Part shown: positions 1 through 7,603 of the stretch, one piece after another
How the letters are laid out: each line of letters opens with the position of its first letter
Numbering within the stretch: the stretch's first letter is position 1
Origin: a virus
Direction: 5' to 3' (one strand)
Virus record (IMG/VR): IMGVR_UViG_3300017963_000204
Coordinates: 1-64,000 of that record
DNA: 64,000 nt
The notes under the pieces: generated by a model
Told to the model about the DNA's origin: nothing
Databases searched by the model: none
What the model saw: the letters and a program-made list of their open reading frames with translations, nothing else
Translations under genes and position numbers: made by a program

Positions 1-72
1 CAAAGGTGCTGCAGCCTTTGCCTCGCCCAAGAACTCCCGGCCCTTCTGGATGGTCTCTGACAACGAACTCAT
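1..72 (-). CDS. Probable internal (packaged) protein, N-terminal fragment
   Basis: The reading frame starts at an ATG at base 72 and runs off the left edge, so only 24 residues are visible. They begin MSSLSETIQKGREFLGEAKA, closely matching the N-termini of the proteins at 536-868 and 1016-1303 and, more loosely, 16896-17753. The shared segment ends in an LGE site, which fits the (L/I)xE cut site of T4-type prohead proteases. The function of the body is unknown because it lies outside the window. Packaging into the capsid is inferred from the shared leader only. Confidence 0.7.
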   Translation of the reverse strand, partial: MSSLSETIQKGREFLGEAKAAAPL

Positions 73-123
73 AGCTTCCTCCTCCAAACAACGACGACAC
101 CGAGCATAGCAACCAGATCACAG

Positions 124-150
124 AAAAGGGATGTCCCTACAGGACATCCC
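124..150 (-). terminator. Rho-independent terminator
   Basis: Read on the minus strand, a 9-bp perfect stem (128-136 with 142-150, loop of 5) is followed at once by TTTTCTG. It lies 11 bases after the stop of the gene at 162-431, so it ends that short transcription unit. Confidence 0.8.
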
Positions 151-161
151 CTACGAGCAGA

Positions 162-431
162 TCATTTCTCGATGACCTTGTAGGACCCGTCCCGCTGCTT
201 GCAGGCGCAGGCGACCATCCCGAAGAAGTGCTCGTGAGAACCGTCCCACCAGGAACAGTTCACCCAATAGAGCCGGTCAGCCCCATCGTACTCGATGGAA
301 TCCACGTGGAGCCCCTGCTTCTGGAAATGGCACCCGATGGCCTTCGCCGCCTCGTGCTTCGTGTAGTGGCAGCGCAGCGCGAAACTGACTTCGGGAGTCT
401 CGATCGTGGTCTTGGTGGTGTCGGTAGTCAT
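162..431 (-). CDS. Small hypothetical protein
   Basis: 89 residues, no recognised family. It contains His, Cys and Trp residues in its second half (CSWWDGSHEHFFG, then CACK), which could bind metal, but this is not established. The gene stands alone: it has its own sigma-70-like promoter (476-503), a leader with a hairpin presenting the Shine-Dalgarno sequence (435-452) and its own terminator (124-150). This same cassette occurs in front of accessory genes at 52.7, 53.4 and 56.5 kb, so the gene is probably expressed early with them although it sits among late head genes. Confidence 0.75.
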   Translation of the reverse strand: MTTDTTKTTIETPEVSFALRCHYTKHEAAKAIGCHFQKQGLHVDSIEYDGADRLYWVNCSWWDGSHEHFFGMVACACKQRDGSYKVIEK

Positions 432-434
432 CGT

Positions 435-452
435 GTTCCCCTCCGTTGGAAC
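435..452 (-). promoter_or_regulatory. Shine-Dalgarno hairpin leader
   Basis: On the minus strand the sequence GTTCC-AACGGAGG-GGAAC ends three bases before the ATG at 431. The arms are complementary and the purine-rich ribosome binding site occupies the loop. The same element is found at 52712-52729, 56253-56270 and 56502-56519, and with a compensating base change at 53391-53408. Confidence 0.7.
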
Positions 453-475
453 GTTGTGTCCGTCAACTGAAGCTA

Positions 476-503
476 AGCATACACCCTCTGACGCCTATGT
501 CAA
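476..503 (-). promoter_or_regulatory. Class I promoter (TTGACA-N16-TATGCT)
   Basis: The -35 box is at 498-503 and the -10 box at 476-481, spacing 16. An A/T-rich tract (GATCTTTTTT on the minus strand) lies just upstream, as at the sister promoters near 52.8 and 56.7 kb, and may act as an UP element. It drives the gene at 162-431. Confidence 0.75.
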
Positions 504-535
504 CAGGGAAAAGCAAAAAAGATCAGAAAGGGGAT

Positions 536-868
536 CTACAGAGCTTTCAACTTCGCGAGCACAGCCTTCTCGATCTTCATCTGAAGGCTCATGGGAACGC
601 CAAGACGAGAACCCGCCCCCGGAGAAGTCTCTCGGTGAAGCTTGGTATCGGGAAGAACCTGTCGCACCAGCCCCAGATCAATTTTGTCCAACTCGAGGTG
701 TATCGGAAGGGTCTCCCCCCACACGCGAGTCTTCCTGTAGATCGTCTCAATCCCGACCTTGACCGTGGGACCGTGTTTCGACCGGATGACAGTCAACTTG
801 ATCCCTCCAGCTTTCGCTTCGTCGAAAAGCTCTCGACCCCGGTCCACTGCTTCCGACAATCTGCTCAT
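536..868 (-). CDS. Probable internal (packaged) protein with capsid-targeting-like leader
   Basis: 110 residues. It begins MSRLSEAVDRGRELFDE and then AKAGG, sharing this leader with the proteins at 1-72 and 1016-1303. The LFDE end is the same as I recall at the end of the T4 Alt capsid-targeting leader, and fits cleavage by a gp21-type protease such as the one encoded at 3813-5462. The remaining ~93 residues are basic at the C-terminus (KIEKAVLAKLKAL) and match no family I know. It lies downstream of the ancestral end of the capsid gene. Role in the virion or after injection is inferred, not shown. Confidence 0.75.
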   Translation of the reverse strand: MSRLSEAVDRGRELFDEAKAGGIKLTVIRSKHGPTVKVGIETIYRKTRVWGETLPIHLELDKIDLGLVRQVLPDTKLHRETSPGAGSRLGVPMSLQMKIEKAVLAKLKAL

Positions 869-924
869 GCCTCGACCCTCCTTCTACGCCCCATCTTGCC
901 GAGAGGCCCCCCTACCCGTCAAGA

Positions 925-957
925 CGAAGAAAGGCCGCCCCCAGAAGGAAGCGGCCT
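925..957 (-). terminator. Probable terminator, ancestral end of the capsid transcript
   Basis: On the minus strand AGGCCGC (951-957) pairs with GCGGCCT (932-938) and is followed by TTCTTCGTCTT. It lies about 30 bases after the duplicated last codons of the capsid gene (987-1010), so it probably terminated the capsid operon before the homing-endonuclease segment arrived. Confidence 0.6.
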
Positions 958-986
958 AGTGTCGAGCCCGAAGAGAAGATCAGCGC

Positions 987-1010
987 TTACAGGTTCTGCA
1001 CTCGCAGCTG
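987..1010 (-). repeat. Duplicate of the capsid gene 3' end
   Basis: These 24 bases are identical to 2278-2301, the last seven codons and stop of the major capsid gene (QLRVQNL-stop); the glycine codon before it is also kept with a silent change (GGA for GGG). The copy follows the gene at 1016-1303 and is not part of a longer capsid frame. It marks one edge of a ~1.29-kb segment that carries the homing endonuclease. Confidence 0.9.
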
Positions 1011-1015
1011 TCCGG

Positions 1016-1303
1016 TCACATATCCTTGCCCGGTTGCGGTCGCAACACGCCTTGCTTTCTCGCTTGCGCCTCAATCTGCTCCCATGCCACCGAATGAGGT
1101 AGACCAGAGGCCTTCACCACCTTGGTAACCGCCTTCGTGGCCCTTTGATAGAAACGTTCCTCTTGACGAGGCGAAGCATAACCGACAGACCCTAGATACA
1201 AACGCATCGCCTTGACTGCCGCATTCAGTACCCCCTTCGGAGGCATCTTCACCTCACTCAACAGCTCCCGCCCTCGTTCCACCGCTTCTGATAGCTTACT
1301 CAT
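1016..1303 (-). CDS. Probable internal (packaged) protein with capsid-targeting-like leader
   Basis: 95 residues, beginning MSKLSEAVERGRELLSE followed by VKMPPKG. The 17-residue leader matches those at 1-72 and 536-868 and ends in LSE, a fit to the T4-type protease site. The body is helical and basic with no known family. It sits inside the segment bounded by the duplicated capsid tail, next to the LAGLIDADG gene, so it may have arrived with that element or been pulled in from the neighbouring internal-protein genes. Confidence 0.75.
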   Translation of the reverse strand: MSKLSEAVERGRELLSEVKMPPKGVLNAAVKAMRLYLGSVGYASPRQEERFYQRATKAVTKVVKASGLPHSVAWEQIEAQARKQGVLRPQPGKDM

Positions 1304-1352
1304 GCTCCGCCCTCCTGTTGCGCTTCATACTGCCGGGCACATCCCAGAAGCG

Positions 1353-2195
1353 TCAAGCACAGGCTCTGCGCTTCCGCGTGTAACACGCCGAGCACAAGCC
1401 CTTCGCCAGCACCGGCTTCTCGTTACATTCTTCACAGAGCGTCCCCTTGCCCGTCTTCCGCCGCCCCTTCCACCAGCAGGCCTGACACTGGTCCTCGCGC
1501 GTGACCGGCCGCCCGCACGCGCACAAGGCCATCTGAACGTCCAAGTAGTGCTCTCTGGCTTCCCGGTAGACCTGATACTTCGTCTCGTTCCTGATATGCT
1601 CGGGCGCCTCGAGGTACAGATAGTCGAGCACGAGGATCGCCTTCGAACCCGTCCACTTCACGGAATACCAAAAAGAGCGGCCCTTACACTGCTCCACGAT
1701 CGCCGCCCTAGACACCCCTGTCCAGCGCATCAACCGCACACGCATGGTCTGGAGAAACGTGCGACACGCGCTCGAATACATAGCCAGAGGGTAGTCGTTG
1801 CCCTGCCCCTTCCCCCTCTTCGACAGAGACACGTGGCCATCGGCATCCCAGAGACCACGGAAGAAATGCGGCTCCAGCTCCCGCGGCAACTCCAGGGGCC
1901 ACCGGAGGTCATGCGTCTTCGGCCCGCAGATCCCAAAGCGCTCTTCCACAAGCTCTACGAGCTGCTTCGAGTCCGCATAGGCCTGAACAGCCCTGACGCC
2001 CTTCCTGATGCGCTTCGGCGTCTTCTCCGGGGCAAACAACGCCAGCCAACGCTCGGCTGTGGCGCGGTTCCCAACCATGCTGACACGGTAGGTTCCGCGC
2101 TTCGCGTAGACGTTCCCGTCCCCGTAGAGCACCCCGAGCCACCACGCCAGCTCAGGCGACCACCCTTCGAAAAAGCCCCAGTTGATCACCGCCAT
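1353..2195 (-). CDS. Free-standing LAGLIDADG homing endonuclease with C-terminal zinc ribbon
   Basis: 280 residues. Two LAGLIDADG helices are visible: WLGVLYGDGNV near residue 20 and FFRGLWDADGHV near residue 112, each ending in the catalytic Asp/Gly. After the nuclease core there are two Cys-rich zinc-ribbon-like units near the C-terminus (CACGRP...CQACWW and CEECNEK...CSACY), likely adding DNA contacts. Enzymes of this family make double-strand breaks at long target sites and spread themselves by repair. The gene has its own promoter (2237-2265), is not inside any host frame, and lies between the capsid gene and a copy of the capsid gene's last codons. The natural target is therefore probably the capsid 3' end of a related phage. 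Confidence 0.92.
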   Translation of the reverse strand: MAVINWGFFEGWSPELAWWLGVLYGDGNVYAKRGTYRVSMVGNRATAERWLALFAPEKTPKRIRKGVRAVQAYADSKQLVELVEERFGICGPKTHDLRWPLELPRELEPHFFRGLWDADGHVSLSKRGKGQGNDYPLAMYSSACRTFLQTMRVRLMRWTGVSRAAIVEQCKGRSFWYSVKWTGSKAILVLDYLYLEAPEHIRNETKYQVYREAREHYLDVQMALCACGRPVTREDQCQACWWKGRRKTGKGTLCEECNEKPVLAKGLCSACYTRKRRACA

Positions 2196-2198
2196 AAC

Positions 2199-2234
2199 GA
2201 AAAATCCCCACGCCGCAGTTACGGGACGTGGGGA
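2199..2234 (-). terminator. Rho-independent terminator after the capsid gene
   Basis: On the minus strand TCCCCACG (2227-2234) pairs with CGTGGGGA (2205-2212), then TTTTTC follows. It ends transcripts coming from the capsid operon. Its first arm coincides with the expected start point of the promoter at 2237-2265, so transcripts begun there lack a full stem and can read into the homing endonuclease gene. Confidence 0.75.
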
Positions 2235-2236
2235 CT

Positions 2237-2265
2237 ACTTTAGCTTCTTCGCGCGGGGGCGTCAA
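2237..2265 (-). promoter_or_regulatory. Promoter of the homing endonuclease gene
   Basis: TTGACG at 2260-2265 and TAAAGT at 2237-2242, spacing 17, directed at the gene at 1353-2195. Its placement just before the capsid terminator hairpin isolates the endonuclease from strong late transcription. Confidence 0.6.
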
Positions 2266-2277
2266 CCCCCGTCGTTA

Positions 2278-2301
2278 TTACAGGTTCTGCACTCGCAGCT
2301 G
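2278..2301 (-). repeat. Capsid gene 3' end, copy within the intact gene
   Basis: Last seven codons and stop of the major capsid gene, identical to 987-1010. The pair brackets the homing endonuclease gene and the small gene at 1016-1303. Confidence 0.9.
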
Positions 2302-3780
2302 CCCATAATATTCCGATCGGAGCAATTTCTTCGCGTATCGCGTGCGAAGACCCTTGCGGAAGCTCATGTCGTTCGGATCGAGGAAGGTCGGAGTTACCTG
2401 CAGCGGAATGTAGGGAGCCCACACGAACCCACTGTCGAGGTAGCTGGCGCCCTTCAGCCCGATCAGGGCCATGTCGCTCTGGAAGAAGGGGTCGATGTAG
2501 ACGACCCACTTGTTCATAAGCGTGCCGTTCTTGTACACGCCGAACTGACCGTGCTGCGTCATGGGACGCGGCATGTCGAGCGGCGCACCGAACTGCGGAC
2601 CCGAACTCCAAATGGGCCGGAAGTCGCCGTGGGTGGTCAGCTGCTCGATGAGCGCGCTGATCTCGGGCGAGGTGACGATCCAGTTGGCCGGCGCACGCAG
2701 CGTGGCTTTGTGGATGCCGTTGGACACCCGGCTGAAGCTCGTGATGATGCTCCGCAGGTGGTCGACCTCGCTGATCCCGGCGGGCGGGATGCGATCGAAG
2801 ACGTCGGTCGTCCCGGTGCTGGCCAGAAAGAGATCCGTGATGATCTCACGATCGATCTCGAGCGCCATCTCCTGGGCGGCGGCGGAAACGAGCTCGGCCT
2901 CGGCCTCGATACCCTGGAGCGCCCGGAGGTCCTCAGCGGCCTCGCTGGACCACAGAGCCTTCAGGCGACGGCTCTCGGCCTCGATGACGGCCTTCTTGAC
3001 GTCGAGCTTCATCCTCGGGAGGAGGGTGTTCAGCTCACCGTCGTAGCGGTAGTACATCTTGATCTGGTTGCCGTTGAGCGGCGCAGCATCGAAGAAGACT
3101 CCCGCAATCGCACCGTTCGAGTAGTTGAGCGTACCCGCAGTGAGATTGCTGGTGGCACCGGTGTCGGCGGTCCCGTCCGCAAGGAAGAAGCCTTCCTGCA
3201 CGGTGCTTCCGTCCGCAGCACTGATCTCACGGATGATCACCTGGATGCCGCGATCGGTGCTGGGCTTGTGGACCGGGGTGAACGACAGGCTGACCGACAG
3301 AGGCGTCTGACCAGACACGTAGTTGATGCCGTCACCAACTGCCAGAACCTCGCCGTCCACATACTCGGACGTGTAGTTCTGGTTGAAATCGCGCGGGAAG
3401 ATCTCCCCTGCCGTGACCGCACCCTTGGTGGTCGCGTACACGTAGTCCAGATAGAAGACTGCGCCTTGCGGTGCGGTCATCGGCTGAACAGAGACGATCT
3501 CGTTCGCGATGAGATTGGGGAACACCCGGGTGAGCACCGGGAAGATGAACTTGGTGAAGTAGCCCACGTTGATGGCGCGGGTCTCTTCCGACATGGCACG
3601 GAGGTGACGGGCCTGATTCTCGAACAGCATCGCCAGGCAGCCCTTGCGATACATATCGAAGGGCGTGCGGCCGGGCATGCCCTCCATCAGGTCGTCCCAC
3701 TTCTCCACCAGGACACTGACCAGTCGCTGGTCGGCGATCGTCCCCGTGCTGTCTTCGATGATCATTCGACGAGCTTCCAC
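2278..3780 (-). CDS. Major capsid protein, T4 gp23-like
   Basis: About 500 residues from a GTG at 3780, chosen because AAAGGAGGG lies five bases upstream; an upstream in-frame start at 3807 and an ATG at 3765 lack such a site. Hallmarks of the gp23 family: LFENQARHLRAM near residue 55, NEIVSVQPMTAPQGAVFYLDY near residue 95-115, and a C-terminal GFVWAPYIPLQVTPTF then DPNDM and an RY-containing tail. The protein forms the hexameric capsomers and is normally trimmed at its N-terminus by the prohead protease encoded directly upstream. Its last codons are duplicated at 987-1010, and its C-terminal motif recurs in the chimeric protein at 59738-61342. Confidence 0.93.
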   Translation of the reverse strand: MEARRMIIEDSTGTIADQRLVSVLVEKWDDLMEGMPGRTPFDMYRKGCLAMLFENQARHLRAMSEETRAINVGYFTKFIFPVLTRVFPNLIANEIVSVQPMTAPQGAVFYLDYVYATTKGAVTAGEIFPRDFNQNYTSEYVDGEVLAVGDGINYVSGQTPLSVSLSFTPVHKPSTDRGIQVIIREISAADGSTVQEGFFLADGTADTGATSNLTAGTLNYSNGAIAGVFFDAAPLNGNQIKMYYRYDGELNTLLPRMKLDVKKAVIEAESRRLKALWSSEAAEDLRALQGIEAEAELVSAAAQEMALEIDREIITDLFLASTGTTDVFDRIPPAGISEVDHLRSIITSFSRVSNGIHKATLRAPANWIVTSPEISALIEQLTTHGDFRPIWSSGPQFGAPLDMPRPMTQHGQFGVYKNGTLMNKWVVYIDPFFQSDMALIGLKGASYLDSGFVWAPYIPLQVTPTFLDPNDMSFRKGLRTRYAKKLLRSEYYGQLRVQNL

Positions 3781-3812
3781 CTCGCCCTCCTTTGGTGAGA
3801 ACAACAAACTGG

Positions 3813-5462
3813 TCAGGCCCCCGGGGGCAGCAGCGGCCTGAGATCCTCAAGTGAACATGATAATCCGTTGTAGCCCCCGGAATCCTCGGAGACGAGTTGA
3901 CGCCCGCCCCTCGGCTTCGGCCACGGCTCCTCTTCGTCGCGCGGCGTGCCTCTAAGACCACCGCCGAACTCTTCGCTCAGCCGTGCAGCAAGCTGCCGCA
4001 CAGACTCTCTTCCTCTCTTCTTCGGCCGACTCTCCTCGATGAGAGCATCGACCTCTTCCTTGGAGTCGATCGACTGGACCGACTCCAGGATGGACCGGAT
4101 CTTGTGCGCGTGCGGATTCGTATGCAGACGCTGCTCGGCGTACAGGCGAAGACCTGTGACCTTCAGGGCCTCCAGAGCCTTCTCCAGAGCCAACTCGAGC
4201 TTCCCACTGCGCTCAATGAGCTCGGCCCTCTCTTCCTGCGCCTTCTCGTGCCGCGCTTCCTGCAGAGACGCGAGGTCCCCCAGCTCAGCCAGCGCTGCGT
4301 CCACACGCTCCTGGAACTCTTCCACGGAAGCGTACTCCGTGACATCCCCGACTAGCCGCCTCACGCGATTGGCCTGTGGGTGCCCAGAGACAGCCCGCTC
4401 GAGGTAGCAGAGATAGCCGGCCACCTGGGCGGCCTCCATCATCTCTTCCACCTCCTCCTGGAGCTCCTCGATCCGGGCATCCCGCTCTTCCAGCTGCGCC
4501 CGGAGGTCCGCCAGCTCTGCGTCCTTTGCAGCCAGGACATCCACGGACTCCTCGGACAGCATGAACGGACTCAAGATTTGGGAGATCTGCTCGAGCGCCA
4601 GGGCCTTCTGCGTCTCCGCCGGGTCCGCCGAAAACTCCTCCCGGACCTGCTCCTCGACCTGCGCCCGAATTTCGCCCATGCGGGACAAGAGCATCTCGGA
4701 GAGCTTCGCCTCCATCTCGTCCCGGACCTGGACCTTCGCGATCTCGAGGGTGTCGTCATCGACGCCCTCGACGTGCACATCCGGCACCTCTTCGGTCAGC
4801 GGCGTCACCTTGAGCTCCACGCCCTCGAAGAGGAACCTGCCGGAACCGGTATCGACATCTTCGCTCACGAGCTCGGGGTAGGCATCCTGGTCCGCAGGAT
4901 CCGCAACGAAATCGAACGCGACAAGCCGGTAGTCCTCCTGGACCACGTCCTGCCCGCGCTGGTTGGGCTTGGTTGTCCCGTAGCCCCTGGAGCTGACGCC
5001 CACGCGGCAACCGCTCCTGAGAAGAGCCGCGAGGTCCTTGCCCCGGCTGGTGGGAAGAATCTCGGCTTCACCGTAGATCTTCCCGTCCTGGCCAACGGTC
5101 AAGTTGGTGATGATATGAGATACGCGGGAGAGCGCGGTCTTTCCATCGGAGGGGTGATCGAGCTCTCCGAACACCTTCCGCTGACCGAAGCTGCTCTCGA
5201 GACGCTTGATCTCACGCTCCCAGAGGGGCAGCGGGTAAAGGCGCTTGTTCTCTGTCGCCTCGTCATACCGCCCGAACTCTCCACGAACACGAACACGACC
5301 AGTACGCTTGTCCTCCAGAATCTCCAGAGGGGCCAGCTCGTCCAGAAACTCGCGAAGTACGGGAAGGTCGCCGTTGATGGCAACGGAGTCCTCTGTCAGC
5401 ACCTTGTCCGCCATTTGTCCTGCCTCCGAAACCGGCAAGCTGGTTTGTTGGACGCCCGCCAT
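3813..5462 (-). CDS. Prohead protease (T4 gp21-like) fused to a coiled-coil scaffold-like region
   Basis: 549 residues. Residues ~60-220 carry the gp21 protease signature: NKRLYPLPLW, FGELDHPSDG (catalytic His), GVSSRGYG (catalytic Ser) and DFVADPADQDAY. Residues ~240-510 are strongly acidic and predicted coiled coil, rich in Glu, Leu and Ala, as in phage core (gp22-like) scaffolds. In T4 protease and scaffold are separate genes, so this looks like a fusion or a long C-terminal extension. The protease matures capsid, core and packaged internal proteins at (L/I)xE sites. Start: ATG at 5462 (GAGGG six bases upstream); an in-frame ATG at 5414 with GGAGG is an alternative. Confidence 0.9.
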   Translation of the reverse strand: MAGVQQTSLPVSEAGQMADKVLTEDSVAINGDLPVLREFLDELAPLEILEDKRTGRVRVRGEFGRYDEATENKRLYPLPLWEREIKRLESSFGQRKVFGELDHPSDGKTALSRVSHIITNLTVGQDGKIYGEAEILPTSRGKDLAALLRSGCRVGVSSRGYGTTKPNQRGQDVVQEDYRLVAFDFVADPADQDAYPELVSEDVDTGSGRFLFEGVELKVTPLTEEVPDVHVEGVDDDTLEIAKVQVRDEMEAKLSEMLLSRMGEIRAQVEEQVREEFSADPAETQKALALEQISQILSPFMLSEESVDVLAAKDAELADLRAQLEERDARIEELQEEVEEMMEAAQVAGYLCYLERAVSGHPQANRVRRLVGDVTEYASVEEFQERVDAALAELGDLASLQEARHEKAQEERAELIERSGKLELALEKALEALKVTGLRLYAEQRLHTNPHAHKIRSILESVQSIDSKEEVDALIEESRPKKRGRESVRQLAARLSEEFGGGLRGTPRDEEEPWPKPRGGRQLVSEDSGGYNGLSCSLEDLRPLLPPGA

Positions 5463-5471
5463 TTCAATCCC

Positions 5472-5648
5472 TCAGTACCTTCGCCACCGGAAGACCCCCT
5501 TGAAGGGCGTGTAGTCAAGAGCCGATTTCGACTTCTTTTTCACCTTCCGGGTTTTCCGTCGCTTCGACGATTCGAAGCCGATGAGCTCCTTCCGTCCGCT
5601 GCTGTACGCCGACCGCCTTCTACGCCAAGACTTGGCGCGACGGCCCAC
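5472..5648 (-). CDS. Small very basic protein of the prohead region
   Basis: 58 residues from a GTG at 5648, with GAGGAGGG upstream at the end of the preceding gene, ending 10 bases before the protease start. Over 40 percent Arg/Lys (for example KRRKTRKVKKKSKS), with an aromatic C-terminus (FRWRRY). No family recognised. It lies between the acidic core-like gene and the protease gene, where T4 has its small head-core genes, and its charge suggests contact with DNA or with the acidic core proteins. Support is position, tight spacing and ribosome binding site; no homology is claimed. Confidence 0.65.
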   Translation of the reverse strand: MGRRAKSWRRRRSAYSSGRKELIGFESSKRRKTRKVKKKSKSALDYTPFKGVFRWRRY

Positions 5649-5650
5649 GG

Positions 5651-6688
5651 TCAGTTTCCCTCCTCGTCCTCCTCGTTCTTCTCACCCTCGTCGTCGTGGC
5701 CCTTGCCGCACTTCTCGGCCAGGCCGGGATCGCCCGTGAGGCTCTCGTAGAGCTCCGCGCCATCGAGGAGGTGCTTCATCTGACGCTGGAACGCCTCGAC
5801 GATCTCAGCGTCTTCGGCAGAGAACTCCTCTTCCTCGAGGCCTTCCGCGAGTGACCCCGCTGCCACGCCAAGCTTCGCATACGCAGCTGCGAGCTCATCG
5901 TAGCGTTGCCCCTTGTCCTCCTGATGGAACTGGGCGAACGCCTCGGAGAGCAACCCCGAGATCTCCTCGATGAAACGGAAGCTCTTGATCGCGTCGTCGG
6001 ACCGACCATCGTCCACTTCGCCCACGAGGCCTTCGATCCCCTCGATGAGGTTCGCAACCTTCGTGTCCGCGGACATCCCGAGCACGCCCGTGAGGCGCTT
6101 CTTGCCCTTCTTCAGGACGTCGCCGAACTTCTTCTTGATCTTCGCGTACTTCTTGGCAAATCGACGACCGAGCCCGGACTTGCGGAACTTCTTGGAAGCC
6201 CGCGCCAGAGCGGCCTTCTTTCCACGACGTCCTTTCTTGCGCTCACGGGCCTTCTTGCGCGCTTCGGCACCGAACATCTTCTTGAGGAACTTGAACTCCA
6301 CCAGGGGCAGTTCATTGTCCTCACAGAAGCTCTTGAGAGCACGCCCCATGTCCTCTTCACTGAGGTCATCGGGATCGATGTCGGCTTCTTCGAAAGCCTC
6401 GAGAACACCGAGTGCCAAATCGAGGCGCTCTTCGGTGTACTCCTCCTCCTGGAAGAGATCCATGAGGTCTTCGACGACCCTATCTTCCTCTTCCCCGAGG
6501 TACTGCTGGAGCTCCTCCTCGGTGAACTCGGCACCCTCGCCTTCGAAGTCCTCCGCGGTCTGCGCCTCGACATCGTCGTCTTCATAGTCAGAAGCGTTCC
6601 CCTCCGCGAGGACTTGTTTCCTCGGGAGTTGAAGCCCCAGCGCTTCGAAGTCTTCCTTCAGAGATGGCACCACGATGTTGGTCGGCAT
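5651..6688 (-). CDS. Putative prohead core/scaffold protein
   Basis: 345 residues with a striking charge pattern: residues 1-140 very acidic, ~145-200 very basic (KARERKKGRRGKKAALARA and KKYAKIKKKFGDVLKKGKKR), then an acidic C-terminus ending in EDEEGN. A possible protease site VLAE is near residue 28. No named family is visible. Between portal and protease genes of a T4-type head, an acidic helical protein is most likely part of the internal core that is digested during maturation. Strong ribosome binding site AGGAGG before the ATG. Confidence 0.7.
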   Translation of the reverse strand: MPTNIVVPSLKEDFEALGLQLPRKQVLAEGNASDYEDDDVEAQTAEDFEGEGAEFTEEELQQYLGEEEDRVVEDLMDLFQEEEYTEERLDLALGVLEAFEEADIDPDDLSEEDMGRALKSFCEDNELPLVEFKFLKKMFGAEARKKARERKKGRRGKKAALARASKKFRKSGLGRRFAKKYAKIKKKFGDVLKKGKKRLTGVLGMSADTKVANLIEGIEGLVGEVDDGRSDDAIKSFRFIEEISGLLSEAFAQFHQEDKGQRYDELAAAYAKLGVAAGSLAEGLEEEEFSAEDAEIVEAFQRQMKHLLDGAELYESLTGDPGLAEKCGKGHDDEGEKNEEDEEGN

Positions 6689-6697
6689 TCTGTCCTC

Positions 6698-7603
6698 CTA
6701 CTCTCCTGCGGCCTCCCACCTCTGCGCGACCGCTGCGATGAACTGTACTGCTACATCAAGGTCGGGGAGTCTCTCCGCCGTTGCTTTGCAAAGCCTACTG
6801 AGAGCCGCTTCTTCCTGCAACTGCTGCGAGGCCTCTCGGAGAGAGCGACGAACGTCATCGAGGTTCAAAGCCAGGTCCTCACAGAACGCTTCGAAGGAGT
6901 CCTCGAGACCGCCCGAAAACGCTGCCCTTTCGGACAACTGCTCCAACGAGCATCCCACCGTGGCTAACAACTCGTCAAGACCTTCGACCAGCTTTTCAGC
7001 ATACTCAACTACCGAAGTATACTCGCTTTTTCCTGCAATCCCCCGGAAATACTTGATTTCGGACGCTTCGCACTCGTCAAGTCCGTCCGAAAGAAAGCTC
7101 TCGATGGCTCCCCTCTTGTCTTCGATGAGGGACAACCAGGGGCGCTCGGACCCTAGATGTGCCTCAATGAGGCCTTCCACGAGCTCCATCTCCGAAGGAG
7201 GCTTCGGGGGCACCAATGACGCCACTTCCAGGAGGCGGTCGAAGGCTGCCTCCGAGTCCCCCTCCAAAAAGGAAGAGACCGCTTTCCCAACCTCTTCTTC
7301 GACGTGCTCCCACACGTTCTCTTCTTTCACCACTGGGAGGTCAACCTCTGACCAGCGCTGTACGACCAGCTCACCGTCATTCCTCTCGAGCATGACCAGC
7401 CCGAAGCGCCCGTCCTCGGACACGACAAAGACGTGATCCTCGAACGTCGCCACTCGACTGAAGCGGACACCGTCCTCGAAGACCGCCTCTTGAGACGACC
7501 GAAGAGCGTTGTCCACGGCGGCCAGATGCCTCTCGTAACTCTTCCCGTTGAGATGGAGAGTTTCGAGCACCTCCGACTTGACGAAGAACTTGTTTGAGCT
7601 CAC
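6698..7603 (-). CDS. Hypothetical head-region protein
   Basis: 301 residues from a GTG that overlaps the end of the portal gene. The protein is acidic and mostly helical, with a short beta-like start (RFSRVATFEDHVFVVSEDG). No family recognised. Tight coupling to the portal gene upstream and the core gene downstream suggests a head assembly role. Confidence 0.7.
   Translation of the reverse strand: MSSNKFFVKSEVLETLHLNGKSYERHLAAVDNALRSSQEAVFEDGVRFSRVATFEDHVFVVSEDGRFGLVMLERNDGELVVQRWSEVDLPVVKEENVWEHVEEEVGKAVSSFLEGDSEAAFDRLLEVASLVPPKPPSEMELVEGLIEAHLGSERPWLSLIEDKRGAIESFLSDGLDECEASEIKYFRGIAGKSEYTSVVEYAEKLVEGLDELLATVGCSLEQLSERAAFSGGLEDSFEAFCEDLALNLDDVRRSLREASQQLQEEAALSRLCKATAERLPDLDVAVQFIAAVAQRWEAAGE

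Noticed and set aside
2182-3798. Long plus-strand open frame opposite the capsid gene
   Set aside because: It mirrors the capsid gene; high GC bias opens the opposite strand. No ribosome binding site or motif, whereas the minus strand has gp23 signatures.
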